From the IMG/VR virus record IMGVR_UViG_3300029893_000200, positions 1 to 47,492 of that record: a stretch of DNA of 47,492 nucleotides, one strand, 5' to 3'. Both the position numbers and the translations under genes were made by a program. The DNA is from a virus. The number at the start of each line of letters is the position of its first letter. The first letter of the stretch is position 1. This document shows positions 7,263 through 15,073 of this stretch, piece by piece. The notes below the pieces were generated by a model. That model made no database searches, was not told the origin of the DNA, and was given only the letters and a program-made list of their open reading frames with translations.

Positions 7263-7430
7263 TTATGCGCCTCCTGCTTTTTCTTTTTTAGGTATATCCT
7301 CTTCGCTGATGATCCAGTTCCACCCTACCTTACGGGCTTTGAGCCTCCTTGTCATAATCATATACCATACTTGGTCGTATTTTAAACCAAGCATCTCTGC
7401 TACCTCTGAGATAGAGTATAATTTTTCCAT
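7263..7430 (-). CDS. Excisionase/MerR-like helix-turn-helix protein (55 aa)
   Basis: ATG at 7430 follows TGAGGTGAGATT. The protein starts MEKLYSISEVAEMLGLKYD, the canonical HTH_17 pattern, followed by RRLKARKVGWNWIISEEDI, which forms the wing. This is the small DNA-binding fold of excisionases and MerR-type N-termini. It lies directly before the primase-helicase, so it probably regulates this operon or acts at the origin; with no integrase seen, an excision role is unlikely. Confidence 0.7.
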   Translation of the reverse strand: MEKLYSISEVAEMLGLKYDQVWYMIMTRRLKARKVGWNWIISEEDIPKKEKAGGA

Positions 7431-7507
7431 AATCTCACCTCAAAAATAACATAACAGAAAATTTTTCCTCATACAATAATAATTTGGAAATTTTATTGGA
7501 AAATATC

Positions 7508-7536
7508 TTGACAGCAATCAACCAGTTTGCTAATAT
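7508..7536 (+). promoter_or_regulatory. Consensus-like rightward promoter
   Basis: TTGACA (7508-7513), a 17-base spacer and TAATAT (7531-7536). It points rightward into the hairpin at 7561-7584 and the oppositely oriented gene at 7583-7807, beyond which the main rightward replication operon begins at 7889. It may therefore start the replication operon transcript or an antisense RNA. Confidence 0.6.
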
Positions 7537-7560
7537 ATGGTTAGTAAAATTGAGAGCAAA

Positions 7561-7584
7561 AAAAAAACCCCCATTAAGGGGTTT
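7561..7584 (-). terminator. Intrinsic terminator (leftward)
   Basis: AAACCCC pairs with GGGGTTT around CATTAA, and the minus strand continues into a long T-run (seven or more T). It ends the single gene at 7583-7807. The same hairpin faces the rightward promoter at 7508. Confidence 0.8.
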
Positions 7585-7807
7585 AATGATTGCGAATCTG
7601 TTTCATATTCTTTACCTTAATCGGATCATGAATGGTTATCTTGAAGCGGAACTCTCGTTCTTCGGCAACAATGATCTCTTGAGGACTATACCCATCTATT
7701 AGGTATTTTGACATAGTTTCGACAAGAGTATCATAACTAACGAGTTTAACCGTACCGGGGATGTCCTTCTCAAGAGCAACTAGGTATCGTCTTTCTGTAC
7801 TCGGCAT
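7583..7807 (-). CDS. Hypothetical protein (74 aa)
   Basis: A leftward single gene with ribosome binding site AGGAGGTGACATC and its own terminator, lying divergently from the gene at 7889. The protein is small, alpha/beta and charged, with a C-terminal cluster of basic residues. Its position between the two replication operons suggests a regulator, but no DNA-binding motif is obvious. Confidence 0.6.
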   Translation of the reverse strand: MPSTERRYLVALEKDIPGTVKLVSYDTLVETMSKYLIDGYSPQEIIVAEEREFRFKITIHDPIKVKNMKQIRNH

Positions 7808-7844
7808 GATGTCACCTCCTGTGAATAGTTATACCACACTGTTT

Positions 7845-7863
7845 AGGAGGTGTAACCATGTAA
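7845..7863 (+). promoter_or_regulatory. Start-stop element: strong RBS + ATG TAA
   Basis: AGGAGGTG (7845-7852) is followed at ideal spacing by ATG (7858-7860) and immediately by TAA. It lies 26 bases before the start codon of the gene at 7889. Direct repeats GTTATACCA flank it (7828-7836 and 7864-7872). It could hold a ribosome on the leader and modulate translation of the next gene, or be a decayed gene start. Confidence 0.5.
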
Positions 7864-7888
7864 GTTATACCAAAAAAGGAGTGGTTTT

Positions 7889-8254
7889 ATGGAAGGGATT
7901 AAAAAAATCATAATCTATGAACGTAACGGAGGTGTTACAAAAGTAAAAAAAGACTTCCTACTGTTCCACATTGATCAGGTAGAAGGGGGCAGGGAGGTTG
8001 TAGCAGCTTCAGACCTTAGCGGTGACGACAATCTGCAACTGCTTGGTATGCTAGTAGCCATGATAACCAACTCGGTTAAAAAAGACCTCCCACCTGCTAT
8101 AAGAGGGCAAGCGTACATGACTATACTTGATACACTAAAAGGAGCAGCAACACAAGTATTCGAGGAACATCAGGAGGACATAGCTCTTGTAATCAAAGAT
8201 GAAATGAGCGAACACTTAAAGAAGAGGATTATCCTCCCCGGTGATGTTAATTGA
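7889..8254 (+). CDS. Hypothetical protein (121 aa), first gene of replication operon
   Basis: ATG at 7889 follows AAAAAGGAGTGGTTTT. The protein has a beta-rich N-terminus, a mid segment with hydrophobic helices (LLGMLVAMITN) and an acidic helical C-terminus. I do not recognise the family. The stop overlaps the TTG start of the SNF2 helicase, so both are translated from one message. A helicase or replisome accessory role is suggested by context only. Confidence 0.65.
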   Translation: MEGIKKIIIYERNGGVTKVKKDFLLFHIDQVEGGREVVAASDLSGDDNLQLLGMLVAMITNSVKKDLPPAIRGQAYMTILDTLKGAATQVFEEHQEDIALVIKDEMSEHLKKRIILPGDVN

Positions 8255-9621
8255 AACTGCGAACAAAGCCGTACCCTTTTCAGCTACAAGCACTCAAGCA
8301 AGCTATAATCAAAAAGAGGTATGCCTTGTGGCTTGAACCGGGATTAGGCAAAACCAAAATAGCTATTGACTTCTGTTCCTACTACTTCAATAAGGGATTG
8401 TTAAAACGTGTAGTCATCGTTTGCCCTCTGTCAATCATAGGGGTGTGGGAGGACGAGATCGCAAAACACTGTTCAGTACCTTTTAAAATATGCACAGGCC
8501 CGTTTGAACCACTGACAGATAATGTACTTCAGTTCTATATTACCTCATACGGTTATATGTCATACCGTAACAGAGATAATAGAAAGTGGAGACACCTTGA
8601 AGAGTTCTTCAAATTGAAACCAGAATGTGTGATAGCCGATGAAGCACATGGCATTAAAACCCACACATCCAACCGTACCAAAGCTGTTAGACTCTTATGC
8701 AAGGACAAGCCTTTTATTCTACAGCTCACAGGTACACCACAACCGAACAATGCTCTTGACTTATATAGTCCTATGGAGATAATCTCCCCCGGCATATTCG
8801 GTAAGTGGGTAGATTTTAAAAACCGTTACGCAGTATACGACTTTAACGGTTTCAAAGTAATCAAATGGTTAAACCTCGACGAGCTGAAAAAGAAGATACA
8901 ACCACATGCTATTAGAATAAGGAAGGATGATGCCTTAGAGCTACCGGAGAGAACACATCAAATAATACCTGTCAACCTTCAGATAATACAGAAGGATGCT
9001 TACGAGAGAATGAAGAAGGAATCCTACCTGCGGTTATCGGAGAAGGACGAGGTAACGGCTGACATCGTACTGACACAGTACCTCCGTTTGCAGCAGATAA
9101 CCGGGGGGTTCACAGTAACCGACAAGAAAGAGATATTAAAAGTAGGGGAAGCAAAAGACCTAGCACTTGAAACTTTACTGCCAACATACACAAGCGGCAA
9201 AGGGAAAATAGTTATATTTTGCAGGTTCCTCGAAGAGATACGAAGAAGTGTGGAGGTAGCTAATAGGTTAAAACTAAATCCGTTGCAGATAACAGGAGGA
9301 ATGTCAAAAGATGAAAGGGACAAAGCGAGGGTACTGTTCCAAGAAAACAGCAAATGCAAGGTACTTGTACTTCAAATTGCTACGGGAGGTTGTGGAATTA
9401 CTTTACACAGAGCAAACACAGCGATATTCTATTCGCTCACGTTTAACTCTGCGGAACACGAACAAGCCTGTGACCGAATCCACAGAATCGGGCAAAAGGA
9501 AAAGTGTCTTTACCTTTACCTCTTGGGAAGATGTACTATAGACGAGTACATTTATAAGTCCCTCATTAAAAAACAAAAACTGGCTGACCTTACTGTAAAT
9601 TGGAGGGAGGTGTTGAAGTGA
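8251..9621 (+). CDS. SNF2-family DNA helicase/translocase
   Basis: The 456-aa protein starts at TTG overlapping the previous stop. SF2 motifs appear in order: Q-like YPFQLQAL, motif I WLEPGLGKT, motif II IADEAHGIK, motif III QLTGTPQPN, and in the C-terminal lobe motif V GGCGITLHRA and motif VI DRIHRIGQ. The last is diagnostic of SNF2 proteins. Phage members of this size lack extra targeting domains and are thought to remodel replication or recombination intermediates. It lies in the replication operon, overlapping the AbrB-like gene. Confidence 0.9.
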   Translation: MKLRTKPYPFQLQALKQAIIKKRYALWLEPGLGKTKIAIDFCSYYFNKGLLKRVVIVCPLSIIGVWEDEIAKHCSVPFKICTGPFEPLTDNVLQFYITSYGYMSYRNRDNRKWRHLEEFFKLKPECVIADEAHGIKTHTSNRTKAVRLLCKDKPFILQLTGTPQPNNALDLYSPMEIISPGIFGKWVDFKNRYAVYDFNGFKVIKWLNLDELKKKIQPHAIRIRKDDALELPERTHQIIPVNLQIIQKDAYERMKKESYLRLSEKDEVTADIVLTQYLRLQQITGGFTVTDKKEILKVGEAKDLALETLLPTYTSGKGKIVIFCRFLEEIRRSVEVANRLKLNPLQITGGMSKDERDKARVLFQENSKCKVLVLQIATGGCGITLHRANTAIFYSLTFNSAEHEQACDRIHRIGQKEKCLYLYLLGRCTIDEYIYKSLIKKQKLADLTVNWREVLK

Positions 9622-9812
9622 GAGGAATAGTAAGAGCTGTGGACGGTCTAGGGAGAGTCACGCTTCCTATGGAGTGGCGTAAGGCACTTGAATTAAAGGA
9701 ACAGACCCCCGTTGAAATGGTACTAACTGGTGATGGTATCCTTATCATACCTTACAAAAAACGTAAAGAAACCTGTCCCCATTGTGGAGAAGAGTTGACA
9801 AAGGAAAGTTAA
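9618..9812 (+). CDS. AbrB/SpoVT-like transcription regulator with C-terminal CxxC
   Basis: I choose GTG 9618 (reading VRGIVRAVDGLGRVTLP) because GGAGGGAGG lies just upstream; the longer TTG frame begins inside the SNF2 gene. The sequence matches the swapped-hairpin AbrB fold: G-V-R-x-V-D-x-L-G-R-x-x-L-P, then EWRKAL and a glycine turn before ILIIPY. The tail CPHCGEE could bind zinc or dimerise. In Bacillus and Clostridia AbrB proteins control transition-state genes and phage development, so this may be a host-derived regulator redirecting transcription (inference). Confidence 0.8.
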   Translation: MRGIVRAVDGLGRVTLPMEWRKALELKEQTPVEMVLTGDGILIIPYKKRKETCPHCGEELTKES

Positions 9813-9844
9813 ACATATATACTTAAACAAGGAGGTATAAGAAC

Positions 9845-10192
9845 ATGACTCGTATAACAATAGAAACGGAAGGCCAAGAACCGAAGGTACTAGAAACAAG
9901 GGATGATCAGTATATTGTTGGTGTAACGGAAGATATAAACGGGAAGAAACTAGGCGTTGAGTTAAATATTCACTGTGACAAACAATCATTAACACGTATA
10001 GTACAGGGCATAATTGAAAACCACGGTGAAGATATATTATTATTATTTTTAACTATAGAGAAAAAACTGAGGAGGCTTATAGGTGACAACAAAGAAGAGT
10101 CCAGCGGAGATAAAGAGCCTGATACTGAAGGCGAAATGGCATCTGCTTTGCATAGACATCTGCAAGAACTCTTACGAAATATCGGGAAATAA
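9845..10192 (+). CDS. Hypothetical protein (115 aa), tail overlapped by next gene
   Basis: ATG follows AAGGAGGTATAAGAAC. The N-terminal 80 residues are beta-rich and well composed, while the last ~35 residues (from DNKEESSGDKEPD) are low-complexity and overlap the start of another frame at 10083. Function unknown. It is a member of the replication operon between the AbrB-like gene and the polymerase. Confidence 0.6.
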   Translation: MTRITIETEGQEPKVLETRDDQYIVGVTEDINGKKLGVELNIHCDKQSLTRIVQGIIENHGEDILLLFLTIEKKLRRLIGDNKEESSGDKEPDTEGEMASALHRHLQELLRNIGK

Positions 10193-10280
10193 GGGAGACT
10201 TGGAGGAAATCCCTTACCATAAAAGACTTGCTGAACAATACATGAAGGAGGCTAAACAATGGCAAAAAAACAGACAGTAG
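10083..10280 (+). CDS. Hypothetical basic protein (65 aa), overlapping two neighbours
   Basis: Starts at GTG 10083 after GAGGAGGCTTATAG, inside the tail of the gene at 9845 (110-bp overlap, +1 frame). It ends in TAG overlapping the first codons of the gene at 10259. The product is Lys-rich and helical with a CIDICK pair. A good ribosome binding site on each side supports both overlapping frames being used, but it could be spurious. Confidence 0.5.
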   Translation: MTTKKSPAEIKSLILKAKWHLLCIDICKNSYEISGNKGDLEEIPYHKRLAEQYMKEAKQWQKNRQ

Positions 10281-10528
10281 TAAAGCCCAACAAGGACACA
10301 GTTATTACAGGTGCTTTATTCCTCATCGGTGAAGCAGAGATAGAGATCGGTAAACTCACAACACCACAGCTTACACAGTGGGCAAGACAAAATGTTGCCG
10401 ATAGTGCAAGGGGGTATCTAAGAACTGCAAAGGAACAACTGAACACCCTCCTCGACGAGAACGTAGAAAAAGTATCCACACTCGTTGAAGAAGATGTGGT
10501 GATACTAGATGACGATACGGAATCCTAA
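10259..10528 (+). CDS. Hypothetical helical protein with acidic tail (89 aa)
   Basis: ATG follows GAAGGAGGCTAAACA. Mostly alpha-helical with a strongly acidic C-terminus (EEDVVILDDDTES). Acidic tails are common on phage single-strand-binding and replication accessory proteins, where they contact partners. The gene overlaps the start of the DNA polymerase by 20 bases in another frame, suggesting translational coupling to it. Family not recognised. Confidence 0.6.
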   Translation: MAKKQTVVKPNKDTVITGALFLIGEAEIEIGKLTTPQLTQWARQNVADSARGYLRTAKEQLNTLLDENVEKVSTLVEEDVVILDDDTES

Positions 10529-12383
10529 CTGTAACCTATGCGGACTTGGGGCAGGGGCAAACTATCCCTGCCTCACTGGTCGAGGAAACACCAAAGCTAA
10601 GCTGATGATAGTAGGACAGAACCCCGGTTACAATGAGGATCAGTGTGGCAGACCCTTTATCGGCAGAGCCGGTGAGTACCTTGACAACTCTCTCGCTCAA
10701 TACGGTATCCAACGGTCGGAGTGTTACGTGACTAACACCGTTAAGTGTTACACTGAAGGCAACCGACCACCGACAAAAGCCGAGGTCAAGGCTTGTGTCC
10801 CTTACTTGTGGAGGGAGATAAAAGCACTTAAACCACAGTACATAATGTTGCTTGGTAACACAGCTCTATCAGCTATTGGTATGTCGGGTGTGATGAAGTA
10901 CCGGGGCAGGGTAATAGAAAAGGAAGGCTTCTCGTTCTATCCAACAGTCCATCCAGCCGCCGTACTACGTAACCCTAAGAACGATACAATATTCAAACAG
11001 GATGTGGCGTACCTCGCCAACCTACTTAAAGGCAAAGACACCACACCACAGTATGACATACAGTACGTTACCGACATTGACCGTATTAAACAGATGTGTA
11101 AAGAGATAGATTCATCCAAGATGATAGCTTACGATATAGAGTCTGAGGACTTGGATGAAAGACAAGGTAGGATATGGCTTATGGGTGTAGCTGTTAGTCC
11201 TACAAGAGTATGGGTACTCCCAGTAGAACACCCCGACAACCGTGGAGCCGATTGGGTTTTTAAGTTCTATCTTAAAAGGATGATAGAAAAAATTAACTCA
11301 AAAACACGATGGAGGGTAGCACAGAACGGCAAGTTCGACAACAGGTGGTTAAAGCATCACATAGGCATAGCCCCTCGGATGAATTGGGATACCATGCTTG
11401 CCTCACACCTGCTCAATGAGAACACACCTAACGACCTTGAGTATTTGTCACAGACCATGCTCGGTATGCCTCCCTACAAGGGAAAGATAACATTCTCAGG
11501 CGATAAGTTATCCTCCCTTAAAGAGATGGGAGACTACTGCGGAGAGGACTGCTGCAACACCTACCGAATAGCACAGAAACAGATACCACAAGTAAGGGAC
11601 GATACCCGGTTATGGAAGCTCTATACTAAACTCATTATACCTTTGTCTAAAACACTTGAAGATGTGGAAGCGGTAGGCGTGTATATAGACACTGACAGGC
11701 TTGCCGAGCGTAAGCAGATATGTGAGGAAAAGATAAAGAGCTTCGAGGATGAAATGACATCTCTTGTACCGGATACCCTAGAACGTCCGGTCAAAAAGTA
11801 TAAGACCAAAGAAGATGTGGTACTCCCTTGGAACTTCAACAGTTACCAGCAGGTAGGCAAGATGCTCTTTAATGAGAAGGGATTTAATCTGACACCGTAC
11901 AGTCTTACACCTACCGGGGAGCCTTGCACCGATGACGAATCACTTACCTTTTTAAAAGACGATGCACCGGAGGAAGCGGTAAAGTTTATTGACACCCTTT
12001 CCACATACCGTACATGGCGTAACAAATACCTTGGTACTTATATAAGTGTGTGGGAAAGCAAACTGCAAGATAGTAGGGTATATACCTCATTCAAAATACA
12101 CGGTACAGTTACCGGGAGGCTCTCAGGAGACTTCCAGCAAGTACCGAGGGAGAAGTTCATCCGGTCGATTATCTCCACACCTCCCGGTTGGTCAATAGTT
12201 GAACTCGATTACAGCCAGCTTGAGTTAAGGCTAATAGCCTTTGCATCAGGCGATCCTCGAATGATAAGGGTTTATCAAACAGGAGGAGACATTCACACTG
12301 AAACCGCTTCAATCGTTACGCATAAAGCTATGAGTGAGATTACGAAAGAGGAGCGTTTCAAGAGCAAGGCGATCAACTTCGGT
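10509..12383 (+). CDS. UDG-like/family A DNA polymerase fusion, exon 1
   Basis: Residues 1-625 of an inferred 806-aa protein. Residues ~1-180 are a family 4-like uracil-DNA glycosylase domain: CNLCGL cysteines, LMIVGQNPG, GRPFIGRAGEYLD, NTVKCYTEG and PTVHPAA. Next comes a 3'-5' exonuclease with DIESED (Exo I), QNGKFDNRW (Exo II) and YCGEDC (Exo III). The polymerase domain follows, with motif A DYSQLELR (Asp567) and motif B K620-AINFG625. The apparent continuation after 12383 into a 23-residue tail is intron read-through, not protein. The reading frame resumes at 12966. Role: replicative polymerase. Confidence 0.9.
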
Positions 12384-12965
12384 GGTGACTTCACAGGCCG
12401 AAGTAAAACCCACTCAAAACGGGGAAACCTTACGAGGCAATCCCGTGCTGCGTAAGTAGTGTAGAGACTTATTACAGGCCGACTACTCTTAAAGAGTAAA
12501 TCAAACGAGCTTGTATATACGGTGGGCTTGGAGGAGTAAAAATGATATGCAATTACAGCATCAAAAACTGTAAAAGGTGTAACGAACCGTTCAAACCAAA
12601 CAGTGGTAGACAACTTTACTGTGAACCCTGCCAACGGGAAGTTAATACTGAAAGGTGTAAAGACAGGTATAGAAAAACTTACCAAAGAAAAGGGTATAAT
12701 CAGTATAGGGAAAATAATAATAACTGGAAGAACGGAATCGGAGTATTCAAGGATATTGCTTATAATAGCTTACCACGCCTATGTAATAGGTGCGGTTCAA
12801 CAAGGTTCTTAGTAGTCCATCATAGAGATCACAATAAAAGCAATAATGACCTTAGTAACCTTGAAATACTCTGTAAAAGTTGTCACCAGAAACACCACAA
12901 AGTATACTTAAACTTCTCCAAGAAGGTATAGTCCGGTACTCCCGGTGACGGGAGACAACACAAAG
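12384..12965 (+). other. Group I intron in DNA polymerase motif B
   Basis: The 582-base element interrupts the codons for NFG|LCYG. P1 is explicit: exon CTTCGGT (12377-12383) pairs with GCCGAAG (12397-12403), giving the required U.G wobble at the 5' splice site. P10 is also visible: intron CACAG (12392-12396) pairs with 3' exon CTGTG (12966-12970). The intron ends in G (12965). Core-like blocks CAATCCCGTGC (about 12440) and AAGGTATAGTCC (about 12924) resemble group IA P7/S sequences. It carries an HNH endonuclease gene whose 3' end runs into the core. Confidence 0.92.
12542..12931 (+). CDS. Intron-encoded HNH homing endonuclease
   Basis: A 129-aa protein within the group I intron, with ribosome binding site TTGGAGGAGTAAAA. 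The N-terminal zinc finger has CKRCNE and CEPC pairs. The C-terminal HNH domain has CNRCGS, VHHRDHNKSNNDLSNLEIL and CKSCHQKHH, containing the conserved His-His, Asn and His residues. It is likely to cut intron-less polymerase alleles and promote intron homing. The TAG stop falls inside the conserved intron core sequence GGTATAGTCC, so coding and ribozyme structure overlap. Confidence 0.9.
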   Translation: MICNYSIKNCKRCNEPFKPNSGRQLYCEPCQREVNTERCKDRYRKTYQRKGYNQYRENNNNWKNGIGVFKDIAYNSLPRLCNRCGSTRFLVVHHRDHNKSNNDLSNLEILCKSCHQKHHKVYLNFSKKV

Positions 12966-13511
12966 CTGTGTTACGGAATGTCAACGAACGGCTTCCGTAT
13001 TTATGCCAAGACGGATTATGGACTAGAACTTACACAAGAGGAGGCAGAACTCTTCCGTAAGAGATACTTCGAGGCTTATGTGGGACTGAAACCGTGGCAC
13101 GAAAGGCAAAGGGATATAGCCCGTAGGCTTGGGTATGTAAGACACGCAAATGGCCGTATCAGGAGGCTTCCCGATATTCATAGTACCGAGAAGGGGATAC
13201 AAGGCGAAGCAGAACGTCAAGCAATTAACTCACCCATTCAAGGTTTCGGCGGTGAGATTAACAACCTCGCTGCGGTAAGAGCAAAGAGACAAGTGGATTG
13301 GGATAAAGCTAAACTGTTTCTGCTTATACATGACTCTCAAATGTGGTATGTACGTAACGACTACATTGACACTTTCATACCTATGGTCAAGGGTATAATG
13401 GAGAACAGGGAAGCGTTGGTAGATGCTTTTGACGTAGAACTCACAGTACCTTTAGTAGTGGATGTTAAAACCGGCACACATTGGGCTGAACTTGAGGAAA
13501 TAAATTTATAA
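12966..13511 (+). CDS. Family A DNA polymerase, exon 2
   Basis: Residues 626-806 of the spliced protein. It resumes with LCYGMSTNGF, completing motif B (KAINFG-LCYG, the O helix), and includes INSPIQGFGGEINN and motif C LLIHDSQMWYV. The catalytic Asp is about residue 748; the usual Glu after it in HDE is Ser here (749), a substitution seen in some phage polymerases. The in-frame ATG at 12945 belongs to the intron, so the mature segment has no start codon of its own. A terminal TAA sits just before the promoter at 13519. Confidence 0.9.
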   Translation: MCYGMSTNGFRIYAKTDYGLELTQEEAELFRKRYFEAYVGLKPWHERQRDIARRLGYVRHANGRIRRLPDIHSTEKGIQGEAERQAINSPIQGFGGEINNLAAVRAKRQVDWDKAKLFLLIHDSQMWYVRNDYIDTFIPMVKGIMENREALVDAFDVELTVPLVVDVKTGTHWAELEEINL

Positions 13512-13518
13512 AAACTTG

Positions 13519-13547
13519 TTGACATCCCTTAAACCCTTTGGTATAAT
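13519..13547 (+). promoter_or_regulatory. Perfect-consensus sigma70 promoter
   Basis: TTGACA (13519-13524), a 17-base spacer and TATAAT (13542-13547), all exact matches to consensus. It lies 34 bases before the gene at 13581 and should drive the recombination module independently of the polymerase transcript. Confidence 0.9.
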
Positions 13548-13580
13548 AACCTCAACACAAAGGTTAAGGGGGTGTAAACA

Positions 13581-13886
13581 ATGGAGTATAAGTACCCGAA
13601 CACTGTTGAACTTTGCAGTAAACCGGAAACCGTAAGGTATGCGTGGGTACTGGTTGTAGGTGATGACCCCTACATAGGAATGACCTACAACGGACTATTA
13701 AAAGTGTTTAAACGTGAGGGCATAGAACCGGAAGGCCCACTACCAGAAGGGGTCACACTTAAAATAGTAGACATCATCGACAATGTTATGATAGTTATAC
13801 CTAAAGGCTTTGCTGTAGAAAAACTGCTCAAAGGTTGGAGAATAAACTACTATAACCCTAACTGGATACTAGGGAAAAGGAAATGA
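13581..13886 (+). CDS. Hypothetical protein (101 aa), first gene of recombination module
   Basis: ATG follows AAGGGGGTGTAAACA directly behind the consensus promoter. The protein is alpha/beta with a Tyr/Trp-rich N-terminus and basic end, without a recognised motif. Its stop overlaps the start of the Cas4-like gene (ATGA), so it is coupled to it. A role in recombination or in early host takeover is possible. Confidence 0.65.
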   Translation: MEYKYPNTVELCSKPETVRYAWVLVVGDDPYIGMTYNGLLKVFKREGIEPEGPLPEGVTLKIVDIIDNVMIVIPKGFAVEKLLKGWRINYYNPNWILGKRK

Positions 13887-15073
13887 TTAAAGGACAAGAG
13901 CTGACACACATACCCACAGGCAGACCGGTAGTTGTCTGGAAGGTTAAAAAGGACTCTTTTGAGGTAGTAACAACGGACGACGATGGTTGTCTGTGGGGGC
14001 TGTCCAAGGATTACATTAAAGATTTTAGAGAAAGGAGTGAGAGTATGAGTAGACTTGTGTATTGGGGTAAAGACCCTAACCCGGAAGAGTTCAAAGCTAT
14101 GTGTCCTCCGATGGTTGGAACATACTCGGAGATCGCATCACGAAGAAGGTGTCCTCTACAGCACCATTATAACTACAAGATGAAGTTAGAGAAAAAGGTA
14201 GCAGGTCTGCCGTTGACACTTGGCTCGCTAGGACACACACTCATGGAAGCCCGTTACCGTGAAGGTGATTGGAAGCCCACACTAAAGAGCTATGTGGAGA
14301 ACGAGTGGCAAAAGATGTTTGACGAACAGAGGGCAGAATACGGAGACTTGCCCGGTGAGGTTGACAGACTGATGAGAGGGTATGACTACTTTTACCGTAA
14401 CGATCAATGGACAGTCATAGATACTGAAGTATCGTTCCTCACAAAACTGACCGACAACATAGGGTTAGCTGGTAAGATTGACCTTGTTGTAGAGGATGTT
14501 AACGGTAAACTGTGGGTGGTTGACCATAAGTTCGTCAAGCAACGCCCCGACGATGACTTCTTGGTGATGGAGCTACAGACCACACTTTATTATTGGGCTG
14601 CTACACTCAAGTATGGTAAGGACGAGGTAGTCGGTGTCATACTTAATTACATAAAAACAAAAGCACCCTCGATACCACACCTTAATAAAGACGGTACAAT
14701 GAGCAAGGCAAAACTGGACACGGACTTGTTCACACTGTTAAGGTTCTTTAAAGAGAACAACTTAAACCCGAAGGAATACAAAGAACAGGTAGAGAGGGCA
14801 AGGGTAACAAGCAATGAGTTCTACGTCAGGAAACGTCTTGACAGACCGGGTTCGATGCTGAAGGTAGCACTAAAGGAAGCCGTAGCCACAATAGCCGATT
14901 GTTATTCTAAACGTCCCTTAACCCGTACCACAATCAAACAATGCTCTTGGGACTGTGACTTTCAACCACTGTGTTTTGCCGAACTCCAAGGACACGATAC
15001 TAACTTCCTCATTAAGTCTCAGTACAGGGTAAAAGAAGGGAAGAATCAGGAGGTGACTGCTAATGTCGGATGA
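13883..15073 (+). CDS. Cas4/RecB-like PD-(D/E)XK exonuclease
   Basis: The 396-aa frame contains a RecB-family nuclease: YSEIASRRRCPLQHHYNY (N-terminal Cys), GSLGHTLMEARY, GKIDLVVED and VVDHKFVKQ, giving the D-x(n)-D-x-K core. The C-terminal cysteine cluster CSWDCDFQPLC completes a Cas4-like Fe-S site. The first ~55 residues look like a separate small domain; an internal ATG at 14045 after AAAGGAGTGAGAGT could start a shorter form that keeps the whole nuclease. It is next to a Sak4-like ATPase and ssDNA-binding protein, so it probably resects DNA ends for recombination. Confidence 0.85.
   Translation: MIKGQELTHIPTGRPVVVWKVKKDSFEVVTTDDDGCLWGLSKDYIKDFRERSESMSRLVYWGKDPNPEEFKAMCPPMVGTYSEIASRRRCPLQHHYNYKMKLEKKVAGLPLTLGSLGHTLMEARYREGDWKPTLKSYVENEWQKMFDEQRAEYGDLPGEVDRLMRGYDYFYRNDQWTVIDTEVSFLTKLTDNIGLAGKIDLVVEDVNGKLWVVDHKFVKQRPDDDFLVMELQTTLYYWAATLKYGKDEVVGVILNYIKTKAPSIPHLNKDGTMSKAKLDTDLFTLLRFFKENNLNPKEYKEQVERARVTSNEFYVRKRLDRPGSMLKVALKEAVATIADCYSKRPLTRTTIKQCSWDCDFQPLCFAELQGHDTNFLIKSQYRVKEGKNQEVTANVG

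Noticed and set aside
7263-7430. Excisionase-like protein as evidence of a temperate life cycle
   Set aside because: No integrase or attachment site was found and the fold is also used by simple regulators.
12384-12455. Polymerase continuing beyond 12383 with a 23-residue tail
   Set aside because: The extra codons are the start of the group I intron; splicing rejoins motif B with the exon at 12966.
12945-12965. ATG 12945 as the start of a separate C-terminal polymerase gene
   Set aside because: The first seven codons lie in the 3' end of the intron, have no ribosome binding site, and the P1/P10 pairings place the exon start at 12966.
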